NCBI GenBank assembly: GCA_026419785.1
Contig: JAODTK010004887.1
Span: forward strand, 62,001 to 126,000
DNA from: Sclerodactyla briareus
Lineage: Eukaryota; Echinodermata; Holothuroidea; Dendrochirotida; Sclerodactylidae
DNA: 64,000 bases
Direction of reading: 5' to 3'
Shown: positions 1-10,859 of the stretch, one piece after another
How the letters are laid out: every line of letters begins with the position of its first letter
Position numbering within the stretch: position 1 is the stretch's first letter
Notes under the pieces: model-generated
Databases searched by the model: none
What the model was told of the DNA's origin: nothing
What the model saw: only the letters and a program-made list of their open reading frames with translations
Made by a program: the position numbers and the translations under genes

Positions 1-695
1 ACGGATACAGTCAAAGCTCATCTCCACGCATAGAGTAATGTATCGTATAAACACAGTTTCGTGAATTGAAATATGCGCTTCGCTCATAATTTTTTCCTCC
101 ACTTTGTTGTCTATTGTAGCCTACTGCTCACCTCGGCGACAGGTAAGCGAACAGCCTTGACACTTACCGTCCAAGTTCAACGCAAGGTTACGGTTGGCTA
201 TTACCTGTTACCCGTTTGTTGATGTTACATCAGATTGCTACCGCGTATAATAGGCCAATTTTTTAGTTATTTATTACCTATGGTTGACTTTTTAGTTGAC
301 TACCACAGTATTAACAAGAAATCAAGGTGGACATGTAGTCTTGCAACCCGCTTTGTAAACAAAACACAACATAGATGGGATCCAAATAAAAGCTCACAGG
401 ATTCATCACAAGATATTAAAAAAAACTCCTTCATTATAAGGGAATACCTATCTACCATCGTCTGTTATTTCTGTATATCTGATTTTCTGTAAGGTGAGAG
501 ACTATATGTGGCCTTCGCATCGCCCCTCCCTCACTCCTGTGACGTCCAGAGTCCCGAAAGCCCCAGAAGTTAAATTAATACGACCAAATAAGCAACGTGA
601 CAGAATCTCCAAATTTGTGGGGTGGGCTTTGACATATCATCTTTTCATCTATTCTAGTTTGAAGAGAATCTTCACTAGACTGTCTTCTCCCTCAG
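1..695. other. Unassigned sequence upstream of a possible terminal exon
   Basis: No repeat or recognisable coding segment was identified. Short open frames occur (about 235-492 and 494-706, plus strand), but neither has convincing splice flanks or a recognised motif. The second runs through a lysine/arginine-rich stretch and overlaps the pyrimidine tract just before the candidate exon at 696. Confidence 0.4.
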
Positions 696-776
696 CTCTC
701 CACTGAAGATGTGAGGTCTTTGCTGCATGAATCATCTTCTTCCAAGTACACTCGTCGTACTCTTGTCCTGCGTTAA
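696..776 (+). CDS. Candidate terminal exon, unknown protein
   Basis: A pyrimidine-rich tract ending in CTCAG (AG at 694-695) is followed by 26 codons and a TAA stop at 774-776. The peptide begins LSTEDVRSLLHESSSSKYT and ends in a basic stretch (RRTLVLR). I do not recognise the protein. Support is limited to the good 3' splice consensus and the polar, protein-like composition; no upstream exon in matching phase and no nearby AATAAA were found. A chance open frame is quite possible. Confidence 0.2.
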   Translation, partial: LSTEDVRSLLHESSSSKYTRRTLVLR

Positions 777-999
777 ATTGGCCGGTTCCCTATTCTCTTG
801 ATGCAATGGCCGCCTACCTTTTTTTTGGAAAAAACTCTTCCGTTGTCATGTTATTGCCATGTGAGCACTCGCTGCATTGCAGATCGTGTTTTACCTCTCA
901 TGTCAAAGACCTGAGCCTCGCTCGCCTGCATTTACCGCTCAGCTGTTCCACTCTCAGATTTGGCCCTGAACTCCTCGTTTTTTATTCCTTTCCGAAGGC

Positions 1000-1420
1000 A
1001 AACAAATCTATGCAGTCATGCACTGTGCGTATGGTGTGTGGGTGTGTCGTGTTTTTGTTTGTGTTCGTGTGTGTGTGTGTGTGTGACACCCCTTGTCAGC
1101 AGGCGTATTAACATACGCAACTTGGTATCCAGTTCAAATTAGGTATGTGGGTTGCACTATGGGGAGGAGAACCCCTATTGTTTGGTTCCCCCGTATCCAG
1201 TTCATTCAAAGGCACGAGAGGGCAAAGTTCCAAAAGCTCGTCAGCACGATATCTGACGAACGCATATCTATCAAGTTCAATTGGGTATGTGGGTAGCATG
1301 TATTGTGAGAATGAACCCTATTGTTTGGTGTTAGTTCAAGGTTATTCAGGTCCCACAGAGGAAATCGTCATATATCTCGGCAACGAAACTTTTGGAGGAC
1401 TGTCGTAATTGAAACTTTCG
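1000..1420 (+). repeat. Dispersed repeat (family A2) with internal GT microsatellite
   Basis: An edge motif containing CTATGCAGTCATG at about 1008 leads into GT-rich DNA (1028-1084) and then into two related ~150-bp segments carrying GTATGTGGGTTGCA/GTATGTGGGTAGCA, a CCCTATTGTTTGG word and TCGTCAGCACGATATC. The same modules occur inverted at 41580-42060, where ACACACAC is followed by GTGCGCCTGCATAGATC, and partially at 12960-13060. It is a multi-copy non-coding element. The short open frames overlapping it (806-1408, both strands) are by-products of the repeat. Confidence 0.7.
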
Positions 1421-1446
1421 TTCGTCTGGGTGAATACACTGGTGAC

Positions 1447-1497
1447 TCTCGCCTTTGAACTCATTTGACCTTTGACCTCATTTGACCTTTGACCTTC
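1447..1497. promoter_or_regulatory. Clustered TGACCT half-sites (DR1-like)
   Basis: TTTGACC words recur every few bases, including TGACCTTTGACCT, a direct repeat of a nuclear-receptor half-site with one-base spacing. DR1 is the known binding arrangement for HNF4/RXR/PPAR-class receptors. Here it sits at the edge of a dispersed repeat, so it may be only a repeat-borne motif; regulatory function is inference. Confidence 0.3.
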
Positions 1498-1808
1498 GTG
1501 ATTTTGCAATGCTTTTTTGTGTTGGCCAGATGCATCTTGTTACGAGCAAAAAAAAAGTCCATGACACCCACCATAAGCTAAAAAAAATTACTACATAACT
1601 CTATCACAAGCTATCTCAATGAATGTGGAAGGTCAAGACAAGTAAAAACTGAAATGTGGATAAATTTGGCATTTGACATCTGCTCGTCAGCTGATATCTA
1701 ATGAATCAAATAGCTTTAAGTTCAAATTGCGTGTTGGATTGTACACTGATGAGATTACCCTCTTGTTTTTGGTATCAGGTCATGTCAAAAAATTCCAGGT
1801 CAAATGAT

Positions 1809-3060
1809 GACAATCCTTATATCTCTTCAACGATTCATTGTACATAATGAGACCAAGCATAGCCACCCAAACAATATTATTCCCCCATGAAGACAGTACA
1901 AAGTTCTCTTGAATTGTCATTTTATTATTATGCCTGATATGTTTTTGAGTATTGGACTAGCACAGTGCCAGCCTATACGTACGTCCTGAGCATTAGTGTG
2001 TTGTTACGGGTGGGGTGCAATGTTGGTTTTGCACGCACCCCCCCTCTCCCCCTCCAGTTTCCATAGGCAGCTTATGAAAATTGGAAAATGTAGCCCTAGT
2101 TGAAGCCTGCCACACTATTTATTGCAAATTCCTAATGTCAAGGCAGAAACACCTCTTCTTGCATATCTCTTCCTTCCCTCATTTTAGTGGACAATCCTTT
2201 ATCTCTGCAACGATTCAATTGTACAGAGTGAGAACAAGCATATAGCCAACCAACAAATATTTCCCCCAGTGAAGACAGTACCATGCTTGCAATTGTCATT
2301 TTATGCTATTCCGATCTTGTTTGAGTATTGGCCAGCACCAAATTTTCCCCCAGTTAGACAGTCAAATTCTGAATTGTCATTTTATTATTATTCTGATATG
2401 GTTTGAGTCATGGATTGGACTAGCACCAGTGGACCAACCTATATGTACCTCCTTATCAGTATTGGTGTTGTTACGGGTGGGTTGGGCAATGTTGGTTTTT
2501 GTAGCGACCCCCTCCCCAGGTTTTCATAGGCACTTATGAAAATTGGAAAATGTGCCCTAGTGGAAGCCTGCATCACTTCATTATGACAAATTCCTGCATT
2601 GCAAGGCAGAACACCATCTCTTTGCGTAACTTCCTCTCATTTAGTGTTATTTTTTTGACCACCAAAGTGTTGTGTTGCCCCCTCATAAAATCTGGGTTGC
2701 TTCCACTGCCCTCCCCTCCCCAATACAACTATTTCCCCCAGTGAAGACAGTACAATTCTTGAATTGTCATTTTATTAGTATTCGGATAGGTATTGAATAT
2801 ATTGAATATTGGACGCACCAGTGACCAGCCTATTGTACCTCCTGATCAGTAGTTGTGTGCTACGGGTGGGGGTGGTAATTTTGTGGTAGTGCATGCACCT
2901 CCCAGGAGAGTTTTATAGGCCAGCTTCATGAAAATGGAAAAAATGTAGCCCGATTTGAAGCCTGAATCATGCATTGTATTGACAAATTCTAATCAAGGCA
3001 GAAGAAAACGCCGTCTTCTTGCGTATTAGTCCTCTCATTTAGTGTTAATATTTTAAATTA
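1809..3060. repeat. Tandem array, ~385-bp unit, three copies plus a partial
   Basis: Each unit carries, in order, a CCCCCA-T-GAAGACAGTAC word, GAATTGTCATTTTATTA, a GTATTGGACTAGCACC block, GTTGTTACGGGTGGG, a TAGGC..CTTATGAAAATTGGAAAA block, and an AAGGCAGAA..CTCTTCTTGC end. Copies of the GAAGACAGTAC word fall near 1888, 2271 and 2742, with a shorter copy near 2352, giving full spacings of about 380-390 bp and one truncated ~80-bp unit. Copies differ by many small indels, so the array is not recent. Confidence 0.85.
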
Positions 3061-3118
3061 TCCCATTGGCATTTTCTCAGGGAAGGTACAAAATGGGATT
3101 AGTAACAATGGATACAAA

Positions 3119-3144
3119 GGGAGGGGGAGGGGGAGGGGGAGGGA
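3119..3144 (+). repeat. Purine-rich (GGGGGA)n microsatellite
   Basis: About four uninterrupted GGGGGA repeats. Four closely spaced G-runs of five make it a candidate G-quadruplex on the plus strand. Confidence 0.8.
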
Positions 3145-4027
3145 CAAACTGGACAATTTTTTCCATAGCCCATATTAATTCACTCGGAGGGGGGAATGCC
3201 AAGTTTGTTGCTTTACATTGCATGAAACATGGTGATATGATCTGTCAAATTTCCATTATTTAACTAGTATTTACAGCAGAAATGCACACCAGGAAATGTG
3301 TCCTGCTATGCACAATCAGAACACCTAGGGCCCCGGCCATAATCTCCTCAACCATGCCTGCATGTGTGTGTATTACTATAATAACGCCCTGGTTTGGCTG
3401 GTAAACATTGGTCCCAATCCCCAAAAGGATTTAATTCTTAATTGTTTGTGTGAGACTGTAAGTAGTAACACATAAAACCCTTTTAGGCCTGTAGGCAGTC
3501 AATGTGGAAATGGTACCTGGCAATGGCAATGCTCATGAGGATTGAAGATATCTGATGTTACATTTAAAGCTAACACTTCCATATGCATGCGAAAAGAACA
3601 CATGCTGACCATGACAGGCAGGACTATTGGGTATTATTACCTGTGATGCAGAGACAAGCCCTAATGAGGGCATTAACTGTGGTGTGTGTTGTAGAAGCAG
3701 TGAGAGGGTAGTGCGTGGGAGGAAGGAAGAAGAAGAACGCAAGGGTCAAGGAAGGAAGCTTCTGAAAGTGGGAAAGGACACAACATTGTGGCATTTTTCG
3801 CTATTGAGCAAAAAGTGAGGGCATTACCCTGTTACCCCAGCAGAAATGGATAGGGGTTTGAGTCTATAAAATATCTTCTTCTTCCCCAGTGCTCTCTATC
3901 TGGTGTTGACAGTCACTTGATGTGACTATTTTGGAAAAGTGGTTGCCGAGGCGGATAAGCACATTTAAACAATGGCCAGAAGTCATACTGGATCAACATT
4001 TACTGAGCCCACCAGAATTCAGAAATG
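3145..4027. other. Unassigned single-copy-like DNA
   Basis: Nothing clearly supported. A 63-codon lysine/glutamate-rich open frame lies at 3627-3818 (plus) opposite another on the minus strand (3533-3742). It has no ATG at its start, no splice consensus and no recognised domain, so it is not called. Confidence 0.4.
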
Positions 4028-4047
4028 TCTCAAAATGGGCATATATC

Positions 4048-4079
<32 letters not shown>

Positions 4080-4170
4080 TATATACTATATATATATAAT
4101 ATATTATATATATTTATATATATATTTATATATATATATATATATATAATATATATATATATTAATAACA
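4028..4170. repeat. Long (TA)n microsatellite
   Basis: Roughly 140 bp of almost pure alternating T and A with occasional AT/ATT interruptions. It produces artefactual open frames of repeated Tyr/Ile on both strands. Confidence 0.95.
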
Positions 4171-4379
4171 TAGAAAATTGACAAAATCTTGTCTGTTCTA
4201 TTATCTATTTGCATTATAATCATGCCGCCGATCAGATATATTGTTATGGGAGGTGCCTGCATGGGGTGGGCGCCATTATAGAGAGGACATTCCCAACCCA
4301 CCAATGTAGGAGGAATATGTGATTCGAAAACCTGTGAAAAGTTTGACCCTAAAATGGCAATAGAATTTGACTGGACTGG

Positions 4380-4475
4380 TAAAATGGCATTGATACAAGT
4401 ATTTTAAACAGTTATGCACTTGTCAATTGCATGACCAACCCCTTGTACCCCCGACAAGGTGAGTCACTGCACTTA
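4380..4475 (+). repeat. Solo fragment of the ~235-bp family E repeat
   Basis: TTATGCACTTGTCAATTGCATGA followed by ACCCCTTGTACCCCC matches the end of the tandem units at 36785-37245 (TTGCACTTGTTAATTGTAT then a CACCCC block). It is one dispersed, truncated copy outside that array. Confidence 0.5.
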
Positions 4476-4799
4476 GGTGGGTCAACAATGATTGAACCCC
4501 TCAGTCACTTTTCCGTGGTCGCAACATAATTAAAAATTGAACATACACCCATAGTCAATTGAAAGACCACAGATACTCTGCTGTACCAAATTGAACGATT
4601 TGATGGCAATGACTTACCTCAGTAACATTTAGTGATTTTATTGAAATATGGTACAATGACCAACATGTGAGACACCATGCTATTGGACACTGTACCTACA
4701 ATGAATCCCCTTGTCAAGGGTAGTGGAGGGGTGCAATGAAAATATATAGGCCTGACTAGCACTTCTCGTTCCCCACCATATACCCCCAAAGAAATGAGT

Positions 4800-4960
4800 T
4801 TTTTTTTTTTTTTTTAAAATTGTTGATGTTGTTGATGTTGGTCGTCCGGATAAAAGAAGAACTGCCACTTCATTCAATCTATTGCTTTGACCACACCAGT
4901 CACTTATGAGTGATAAATTCGCTAAATGATCCCTCAGCATTGAGCCCGGCCTGCAGTTCT
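4800..4960 (-). pseudogene. LINE reverse-transcriptase fragment
   Basis: Read on the minus strand, the segment gives LRDHLANLSLISDWCGQSNR followed by LNEVAVLLLSGRPTSTTS. This resembles the palm/thumb junction of non-LTR reverse transcriptases, where a 'DL..ISDWC..N.L.LN..K...L.F' pattern follows the catalytic YADD box by a few dozen residues. The expected lysine after LNE is missing, suggesting small deletions. A T-tract (4799-4815, A-tract on the element strand) and unrelated sequence follow. No YADD box is visible upstream. Clade cannot be assigned from so short a piece. Confidence 0.45.
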
Positions 4961-5072
4961 GACGCGACTCTCTTGTTTACGGTCGTTGGTACTTCCCACA
5001 CTGTATGGAAGAACGTTGGACCTCACTAGGTAGACTCGGACATTACCTTACACTCTTCAAGATTACACTTAC

Positions 5073-5337
5073 CAGGTATTTTTTCAGTATTGTTACTCAA
5101 TGCCTCAGATGACTTTTGACCATGGTTCAAAAGAACAAGCATTCTCTTGCGGTTAGTATAGTGCAGGTGATTGGGTCGTTTTGTGTTCAAGTTGTGGTTT
5201 GAGTCGGCAGCACACATTCTTGCAGGGTTTGATATAGTGAATCTCATTGGGTTGATGCCACAACATGGGGAACATTGTCGGGGAAAAAAAGGCAAGGAAT
5301 CACTACGCAGAGGTGCATTCTTGTTTATAGTCGCCAT
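5073..5337 (-). CDS. Candidate first coding exon, unknown protein
   Basis: An ATG at 5337-5335 (minus strand) opens 88 codons that end at a consensus donor, CCTG|GTAAGT, with the intron starting at 5072. The peptide begins MATINKNAPLRSDSLPFF, has an early cysteine pair (QCSPCC) and ends polar (KSSEALSNNTEKIP). I do not recognise it. Caution: the first ~35 bases overlap a short motif (AATCACTACGCA..) that recurs at 20464 on the other strand, so part of the exon may be repeat-derived. No partner exon in matching phase (phase 1 end) was found downstream on this strand. Confidence 0.25.
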
Positions 5338-5359
5338 CTATTTATTTCATATCGGCGAC
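5330..5359. other. Small inverted repeat around the candidate start codon
   Basis: GTCGCC at 5330-5335 and GGCGAC at 5354-5359 can pair around a 19-base AT-rich loop. It spans the candidate minus-strand ATG at 5337-5335. It may be chance, a mini-element remnant or part of a promoter. Confidence 0.4.
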
Positions 5360-5455
5360 ATCTAGCTTCTATGCGCGTTTTCAGTCCGGGGGTTTCCACG
5401 CCGTAGAGCCATCGGCTGGCTGGACCCCAACTTTAAAAGCTTTCTCTTGACCCAG

Positions 5456-5548
5456 TTTGGTACTCGGGATCACAGAGTATACCTGTCCATGTCAAAGCTT
5501 TACATGCTTCCACCCAGCTTGCGATCGAGTGACTTCATGTCACACGAA
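5456..5548 (+). CDS. Candidate internal exon, unknown protein
   Basis: A strong pyrimidine tract and AG (CTTTCTCTTGACCCAG, AG at 5454-5455) and a donor GAA|GTAAGG at 5549 enclose 93 bases. Two frames are open. Phase 0 gives a peptide containing VYLSMSKLYMLPPSLRSSD; the frame shifted by one gives a cysteine-rich peptide (TCPCQSFTCFHPACDR) and leaves two bases, which would fit the phase of the exon at 5663. I cannot choose between them from sequence alone and recognise neither. Confidence 0.3.
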
Positions 5549-5662
5549 GTAAGGGATTTGAGGGCTAATTTTGACATCATAGCTATACGATTGTGTATGA
5601 CCCAATTTCATGTATGTAGTCATTGTTTGCTGCATTGATATGAGTAATGCATGCATTTTTAG

Positions 5663-5866
5663 GTTGTTGCCATTGAATCACCCCAAGGCTCCTGATTGGT
5701 TCAGCTTGGATCAACTGCAATTAATGCAAGTAGGCCAACTCATGAATTTGACAATTGGCTTCAAAGTTCACATCCACGATGGGCCCAAAACTATGGAGCC
5801 AGATTTTCGATGGTTTCTAGGGCAACTGCAATCAAGCAATAGGAATTCGATCCGCCATATCAGAGG
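5663..5866 (+). CDS. Candidate internal exon, unknown protein
   Basis: 204 bases lie between a TTTTTAG acceptor (AG 5661-5662) and a consensus donor, AGAGG|GTAAGTG (intron from 5867). Only one frame is open; it takes one base to complete the first codon and leaves two at the end, so the exon is symmetric. The 67 whole codons encode a globular-looking sequence: PKAPDWFSLDQLQLMQVGQL, then IGFKVHIHDGPKTM, then FRWFLGQLQ. I do not recognise the family. Together with the flanking candidates at 5456 and 6215 this is the most gene-like neighbourhood in the window, though phases of all three cannot be reconciled without a missing exon or an indel. Confidence 0.4.
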
Positions 5867-6214
5867 GTAAGTGAAAAATAAAACAAATCCTAAAATATAA
5901 TGTAACTCTTTGTGAATGTTGAGCTTGCCACGTTGAGATTGTAACAGCCGTGAGTTTTACTGAGTATGCACAAATGCGCAAAATAATCTTATTACCATGT
6001 TGTTATTGTTCAGCTAGCCAGGGATATACCATATAGGAAATATCAACAGAAGACAATAAATTACGGTTGTAGTTATTGCTGCATGGTTTTACTTTTGTGA
6101 GTTGTGAGTTGAATGTAACAAGCTGATCGCGTAAGTGTCGCGCCGGTTGCGCGAGATCCATGATTTTTAATCAGTCACATCGCCCCAATGTTCCCAAGCT
6201 GCTATCGTCTTCAG

Positions 6215-6310
6215 CTGATGGCCCCCTCCCCCAGTGAGTTTCGTCTGAAAATATCAGCTGAATACACTCACTACAACTCTAAACAACAGATGATACCGCA
6301 GTGCCACGAT
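6215..6310 (+). CDS. Candidate internal exon, unknown protein
   Basis: A pyrimidine-rich acceptor (GCTATCGTCTTCAG, AG 6213-6214) precedes 96 bases that are open only in phase 0: LMAPSPSEFRLKISAEYTHY then NSKQQMIPQCHD. A GT at 6311 (GAT|GTATATG) is an acceptable donor, but the frame also stays open beyond it to about 6406. Phase 0 matches the phase-0 reading of the 5456 exon, not the exon at 5663. Function unknown. Confidence 0.3.
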
Positions 6311-6849
6311 GTATATGTGTTAACGAGCATGTTGATCTACCCCTGCTTTAGGCGGATCTTGTCCAATAATATACATACATGGACCATGTTGAATACACCA
6401 AATTAGCCAATTCAGGAAGTCTATTGGGTACTAGACAATGAGTAATTACATGGCCCGGGTTCATGATTCTCTTAGTACAGACTACCAAGGTTTAAATAAA
6501 TTTGAGAAGGTTTCATTAACAAACTGAGTTTTTCCTTATGGAAGACCATGTGTGATGTGTGAGTATAACTTGCAGACCAGTTTGATTTGTAATGCATTGT
6601 GTATTATTGTTCTTCAAAAGTCATTCGTTTCAGCCACATGACGTGTGCAGTCTCATAGGATATATAGATTTCTTGATGGTTTGTCTGCACGCTGCCACTA
6701 AAAGCTTATCCACTAGATATAGGCTCTTACATTCATTAATATGACAGTCTTCTTCGCAGTATGGAACGGTAAAAAAAATCGATACTCTCCATTGATTGTA
6801 AGCCCGCAGACACCCGTTACGATAGGTAGTGAGGGCAGGAAACAAGACA

Positions 6850-7135
6850 TTTCGCCCCATGACCGTTCGCCCAAGGACTGTTGTCCCAACACTAATGATG
6901 AAACTACTACGCAAGTTTCGCTATCAAAACAATATGACACTTACATTTGTTGAATAACTTGAATCTGTCTCAGAAAGAATTTGTTGGGCCGACGAAACGT
7001 CCAGGTTGGTTGGCCAACGTCTTCGTTTGGCCGAATCCATGGAGCATTATTATATTGGCCGAAACGACCAACTAGATAGGCCGGCCGGAACGGTAGGTGG
7101 CCGAAAGTGTGTCGACCGAAACGGCCCAGCATCCG
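6850..7135. repeat. Degenerate minisatellite built on GGCCGAAACG-like words
   Basis: From about 6960 to 7130, variants of GGCCGAAACG and its complement recur every 15-30 bases (GGGCCGACGAAACG, TGGCCGAATCC, TTGGCCGAAACGACC, TGGCCGAAAGTG, TCGACCGAAACGGCC). The stretch 6855-6890 (TTCGCCCC, TTCGCCCA) is a more diverged version. Overlapping open frames on both strands follow from the repeat. Confidence 0.55.
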
Positions 7136-7140
7136 TTAGA

Positions 7141-7849
7141 TATTGATTACAGCGTGCGCAATGATGTAGATAGTTGAGATCTGATAACTAACGTAAAGTA
7201 GGCCTTGGCGAGGGCCGTTCAATACCAACCAATCGTTTACTTTTCGGCACTCTATTCCGCCGTAGATTGTGCTTTTTTCCGCACGTACATGACAGGCCTA
7301 CATACGAAATGTAGTCTAACTAGACGTACACCATAGGCCTAAACCTGCTCCAAAGACGCGACTAAAGCGAATTACAAACTCTGCAACATCGATGCTGTTA
7401 TTTTTTTAGCGGTAATAGAATGTCCAACAATTTTTAGTTGCACAAATGAGTTTGCCAGCCGTCCATGACCTGCAGGCAATGCCCAGTACTTAATGTGGAT
7501 TGCTCGTGGTGAAATCGCCGATTTTAAAGCCCTAAAGTAAATCGGCGCGTTTAAAACTGAATTAAACTAGGTCCTTTTCAGACTAATTATAGTAAGTAGT
7601 AGTAGGTTTAGGTCTCGTCTAGCCGACATGCTCAGTGATTACTCCCCGCCACGTATCAAGATCTTGTGCAAGTTTTTATTGCACCTTCCCGCTGTAGTCA
7701 TTATCAACTAACTGAGGCTGGTGGATAACTGCATCAATGCCATTTCCATCAATTTCAAATGTGTTGGCTAGGTAAGTTTTAAACAACCACACAAATTGTG
7801 CTGTAGCTCAAACCGCTCCAATGGTAACTCAGGACGAAATATACAATTA
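7141..7849. other. Unassigned sequence
   Basis: No coding segment, TE motif or tandem structure was recognised here. Confidence 0.4.
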
Positions 7850-8865
7850 TACATTGTTAAATGTGTCAAGATTATGAGGCCAAGCAATTGGTCCTATTGT
7901 CGCCTCTACAACCTTTGACATGATTTCCTATGGCCAAACCGTTCCTTAGCATTCAATGAACATTGTCCTCACTTTTAGTCCACATTCATCGAGAGCCCAA
8001 TTGAGAGAAACGGCAATTTCAACAATGGCCTCATGGCGCCCTTTTAATGACCTCTGACCGTGATCTTCACAATCACAAATTCAATGAACATTGGGCCAAG
8101 TTTTGGTCAACATCCATCACAGAATGACTGTTTTTGCTCCTTTTCAATCAGATGTCACTGCTTCATTTCTTAAACGACACTATAAAATATTGTATCCAAA
8201 ATCTGCAAAAAGCTGAAAAGAGTCACCTCCAATGGAGCATTATGCCACAGTTTCAAGAAAATCTATGTACTTTGTAGGAGAGAGATAAATTTGAAATTTT
8301 GTACATAAGGCCTATATTGCCCCTTGAACCTTCACGAGGTCAAACATGTCTCATGGTCAATTAACAATGTGTCCCAGTTGGGTTGACATCATCAAGAAAT
8401 GACTGTTTGGGGGCCAAAGGCTATTGTTGACACACTGTATCGAGTAAATAGGCTGTAGGGCCCAAGTTGGTCTTTGGACAAAAAATCCAATAGCCATTCG
8501 TATGACTATTCCATCATTTTATCAAAATCACACTGTAGGACTAGAAATATTTTGCGTGATTGCACGTGATGAGCACTCGGGCCCAAACTGGGCTGCGGCG
8601 TCATCAAAATTGGTTGAAGCCTTGGCATGATTGAACCTGTGGGGGCCCTAGGCCACATTGGCCTTCAGGCAGAAGTTTGCAAACCCCCCAATGGACCACT
8701 ACCAAGACATTACATGTAACTCTGATAAAATCATTAGTATATGGTAACCCTGGCAATGGATGCGGTAACTCGCGATGCGTCAACTTTTCGAAGATTCCAA
8801 ATAGCAAAATACAGAGAAAATGCACTCAATAGTCAAGTAGGGTGTGTACAACTATATTATAGAGC
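7850..8865 (+). repeat. Family B dispersed repeat array
   Basis: Repeated modules: (CA)ATGAACATTG..CAAG/TTTGGTCAACATCCATC..GAATGACTGTTT, then GGGGGCCAAA..GGC..ATTGTTGACACACTG, then GGGCCC-flanked segments with GACCACTACCAAGACATTACATGTAACT. Modules recur near 7955, 8085 and 8355 here and again at 9760-10690, 18140-19850 and 49270-49800. No coding capacity; the 8604-8825 minus frame is an artefact. Confidence 0.75.
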
Positions 8866-9755
8866 GATCGACTTGCCAAAATGATGAATTCAAGGTGGGT
8901 TTCAAGATTTCCCAGGCCGTCCCGTCGCTGTCATCCGATCCTAGAACCTTGCTAGAAAGCGGACACTTTCCACACGATGCAGTACGTAACTGATGCATGC
9001 ATCCCTATGCAGTTCCATACTAACCATGCGAATGTTTATCTTCACAAGGACGGAGTGCTCTTTTAACACGGGGCTGAATTCACGACGTTGTCCAGAAAAA
9101 CAAGCAAACAACAACACTGAAAATGTCGCTACGGACCTACGGTGGAAAATGACGGACCTCTTTTTGCTGAAAATTAGAGGCATTCAGGTGGTTTTTGTAA
9201 ATTTGAGGTCTCACAGGCTAATTACGCCAGATTAGAATGATGGCTCGTGAATCCCCTGGGCTACCTTCTATCATAATTATCCACACCGTGTGTATGTTTA
9301 CGTAACACTGAAAGAAATAAATAATAAGAGCACGTCGACCCTTAAACTTAAGTTTAGGCCACGCCCCAACGTTCCTGTTAGCCATAGGTTAGCCTAACCT
9401 AGCTATAAGAAAGATATTGATATACATGCTGGAGTAAAGTTCAGGTGATCAAAATTGTGTGAAATTTATCGAGTATTTTCTGAGCGTTATTTAGGCCATT
9501 TGAAATATATTTTTTATAGTGTACGAGAGCCTAAATCCCTCTTTCGGCCTTTTGTGTCAAATACATCGCAATCGGCCATTTCGACTGGAACAATTCCTCC
9601 CTGATTAGTTCCGCGAAAATGTTCTATTATCGTATTACTAAGGAACATTCGTACGAGAAGTAGTGTCCGCTTTTTACCAGGTGTCCGGGACTCCCCAGGT
9701 TATAGGTCTATATATTGTGGAAGGAGAGAGTTGCATTCAGTACTAATGTGTGATA
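8866..9755. other. Unassigned sequence with one 80-codon open frame
   Basis: An open frame on the plus strand (8993-9235) includes an ATG and a polar run (PEKQANNNTENVATDLRWK). The only donor near its end (TTCAG|GTGGTT, 9187) is weak, and the minus strand is open over the same span. Otherwise nothing is recognised; GC-box-like GGCCACGCCCC lies near 9358. Confidence 0.35.
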
Positions 9756-10690
9756 ATTGATGAAATGTAGCCCCTCGGGCCCCAGGGACCGTGGATCAAA
9801 AATTCCTGCTGAAAACCCAGAGAGGTACGACTGTTAGACCATCATATGACCGAATGTCAGTAAGTGCCACCAAAACTTGTAAGAAGAGAAGCATTTTTTG
9901 CGATAATTCCACATGGTGGGCCCTCGGGCCCACACTAGGCTTTGGTACGAAATCCTGGGCACCTGAAGGTACGGCCATTAAACCAACATTATGAATGAAT
10001 GTGAGCACTGTGCACCAAAGTTCGTAGGAGATACAAGATTAACAGTATTTCATTATAATGGGCCATAGGGCCCTGGGCCCCAAATACCTGAACAACAATG
10101 GTCCCTTACCAAGACCATAATGATTCTGTGAAGAAAAATCCAATTGAAGCATGTGGGGAGAAGATGCATTTCCGAGCCCCATTGTGTGGAATTCATGAAA
10201 TGGGTGAAAGGCCCTAGGCCCAAGTGGGACCTTGGATCAAAAATTCTGAACACCCCGAAGGTACGGGCTGATAGACCCTCAGTTTGACCGAACATCAGCA
10301 CTGTGTACCCAAATTTGGTAGGAGAGGTAGCGTTTTGCAGTGTTCCACTTATTGGTCCATTGTGCCCCACTTTATGCCATGCTGACCTTCCTTGAATTTC
10401 AGGTGGTCAACGATGGACCCTTCAGTCAATAAACAATGTGACCAAGTCTGGCTGAGATTCATCAAAACACAGAAGGTACAGATTAGATAGATCATGGGGG
10501 GTGATTGGCAAGCTTTTGTAGTTTTTTTTGGTAATGCACTCAATTTGGATAGTTGTGAGATTCATATTAGCATATTTCCATAACAACTGATAAACTACTA
10601 CAGTTCTCAACATTAAGAATACAGCAACGATTTTAAAGCAATTGTCATCGTTAATAATTAGTCTGTGTATCACAATCCATTTCTGGGCCA
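9756..10690 (+). repeat. Family B dispersed repeat array, second block
   Basis: Alternating GGGCCC-centred modules. One carries CCCCGAAGGTACG..GTTAGACCATCA..ATGACCGAACATCAGCACTGTGCACCAAA..GTAGGAGA. The next carries ACCTGAACAACAATGGTCC..ACCAAGACCATAATG..GTG.GGAGAAG.TGCATT..CATTGTGTG. Both recur in the same order at 18900-19680 and 49280-49520. Confidence 0.8.
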
Positions 10691-10859
10691 GCAATCATTG
10701 TTTACAGATTCACCCATAGCAGGCAGGAGAATTGATGACAGGACAAGTAACAAATCTCCTCCTGGGGATTCCCAGTGGAAGTGGTGGAGGATATACTAGG
10801 CTGAGGTTCCCTTTTTCCTGGAGGCCTCAAGGTAGAGGGTGGATAATATCAATAAAAAA

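Noticed and set aside
3922..4304. Tyr/Ile-repeat open frames on both strands
   Set aside because: Translation of the TA microsatellite.
6741..6953. 70-codon plus-strand frame with an exon-like start after CTTCTTCGCAG
   Set aside because: Its second half runs into the diverged TTCGCCC minisatellite and the minus strand is open as well; too ambiguous.
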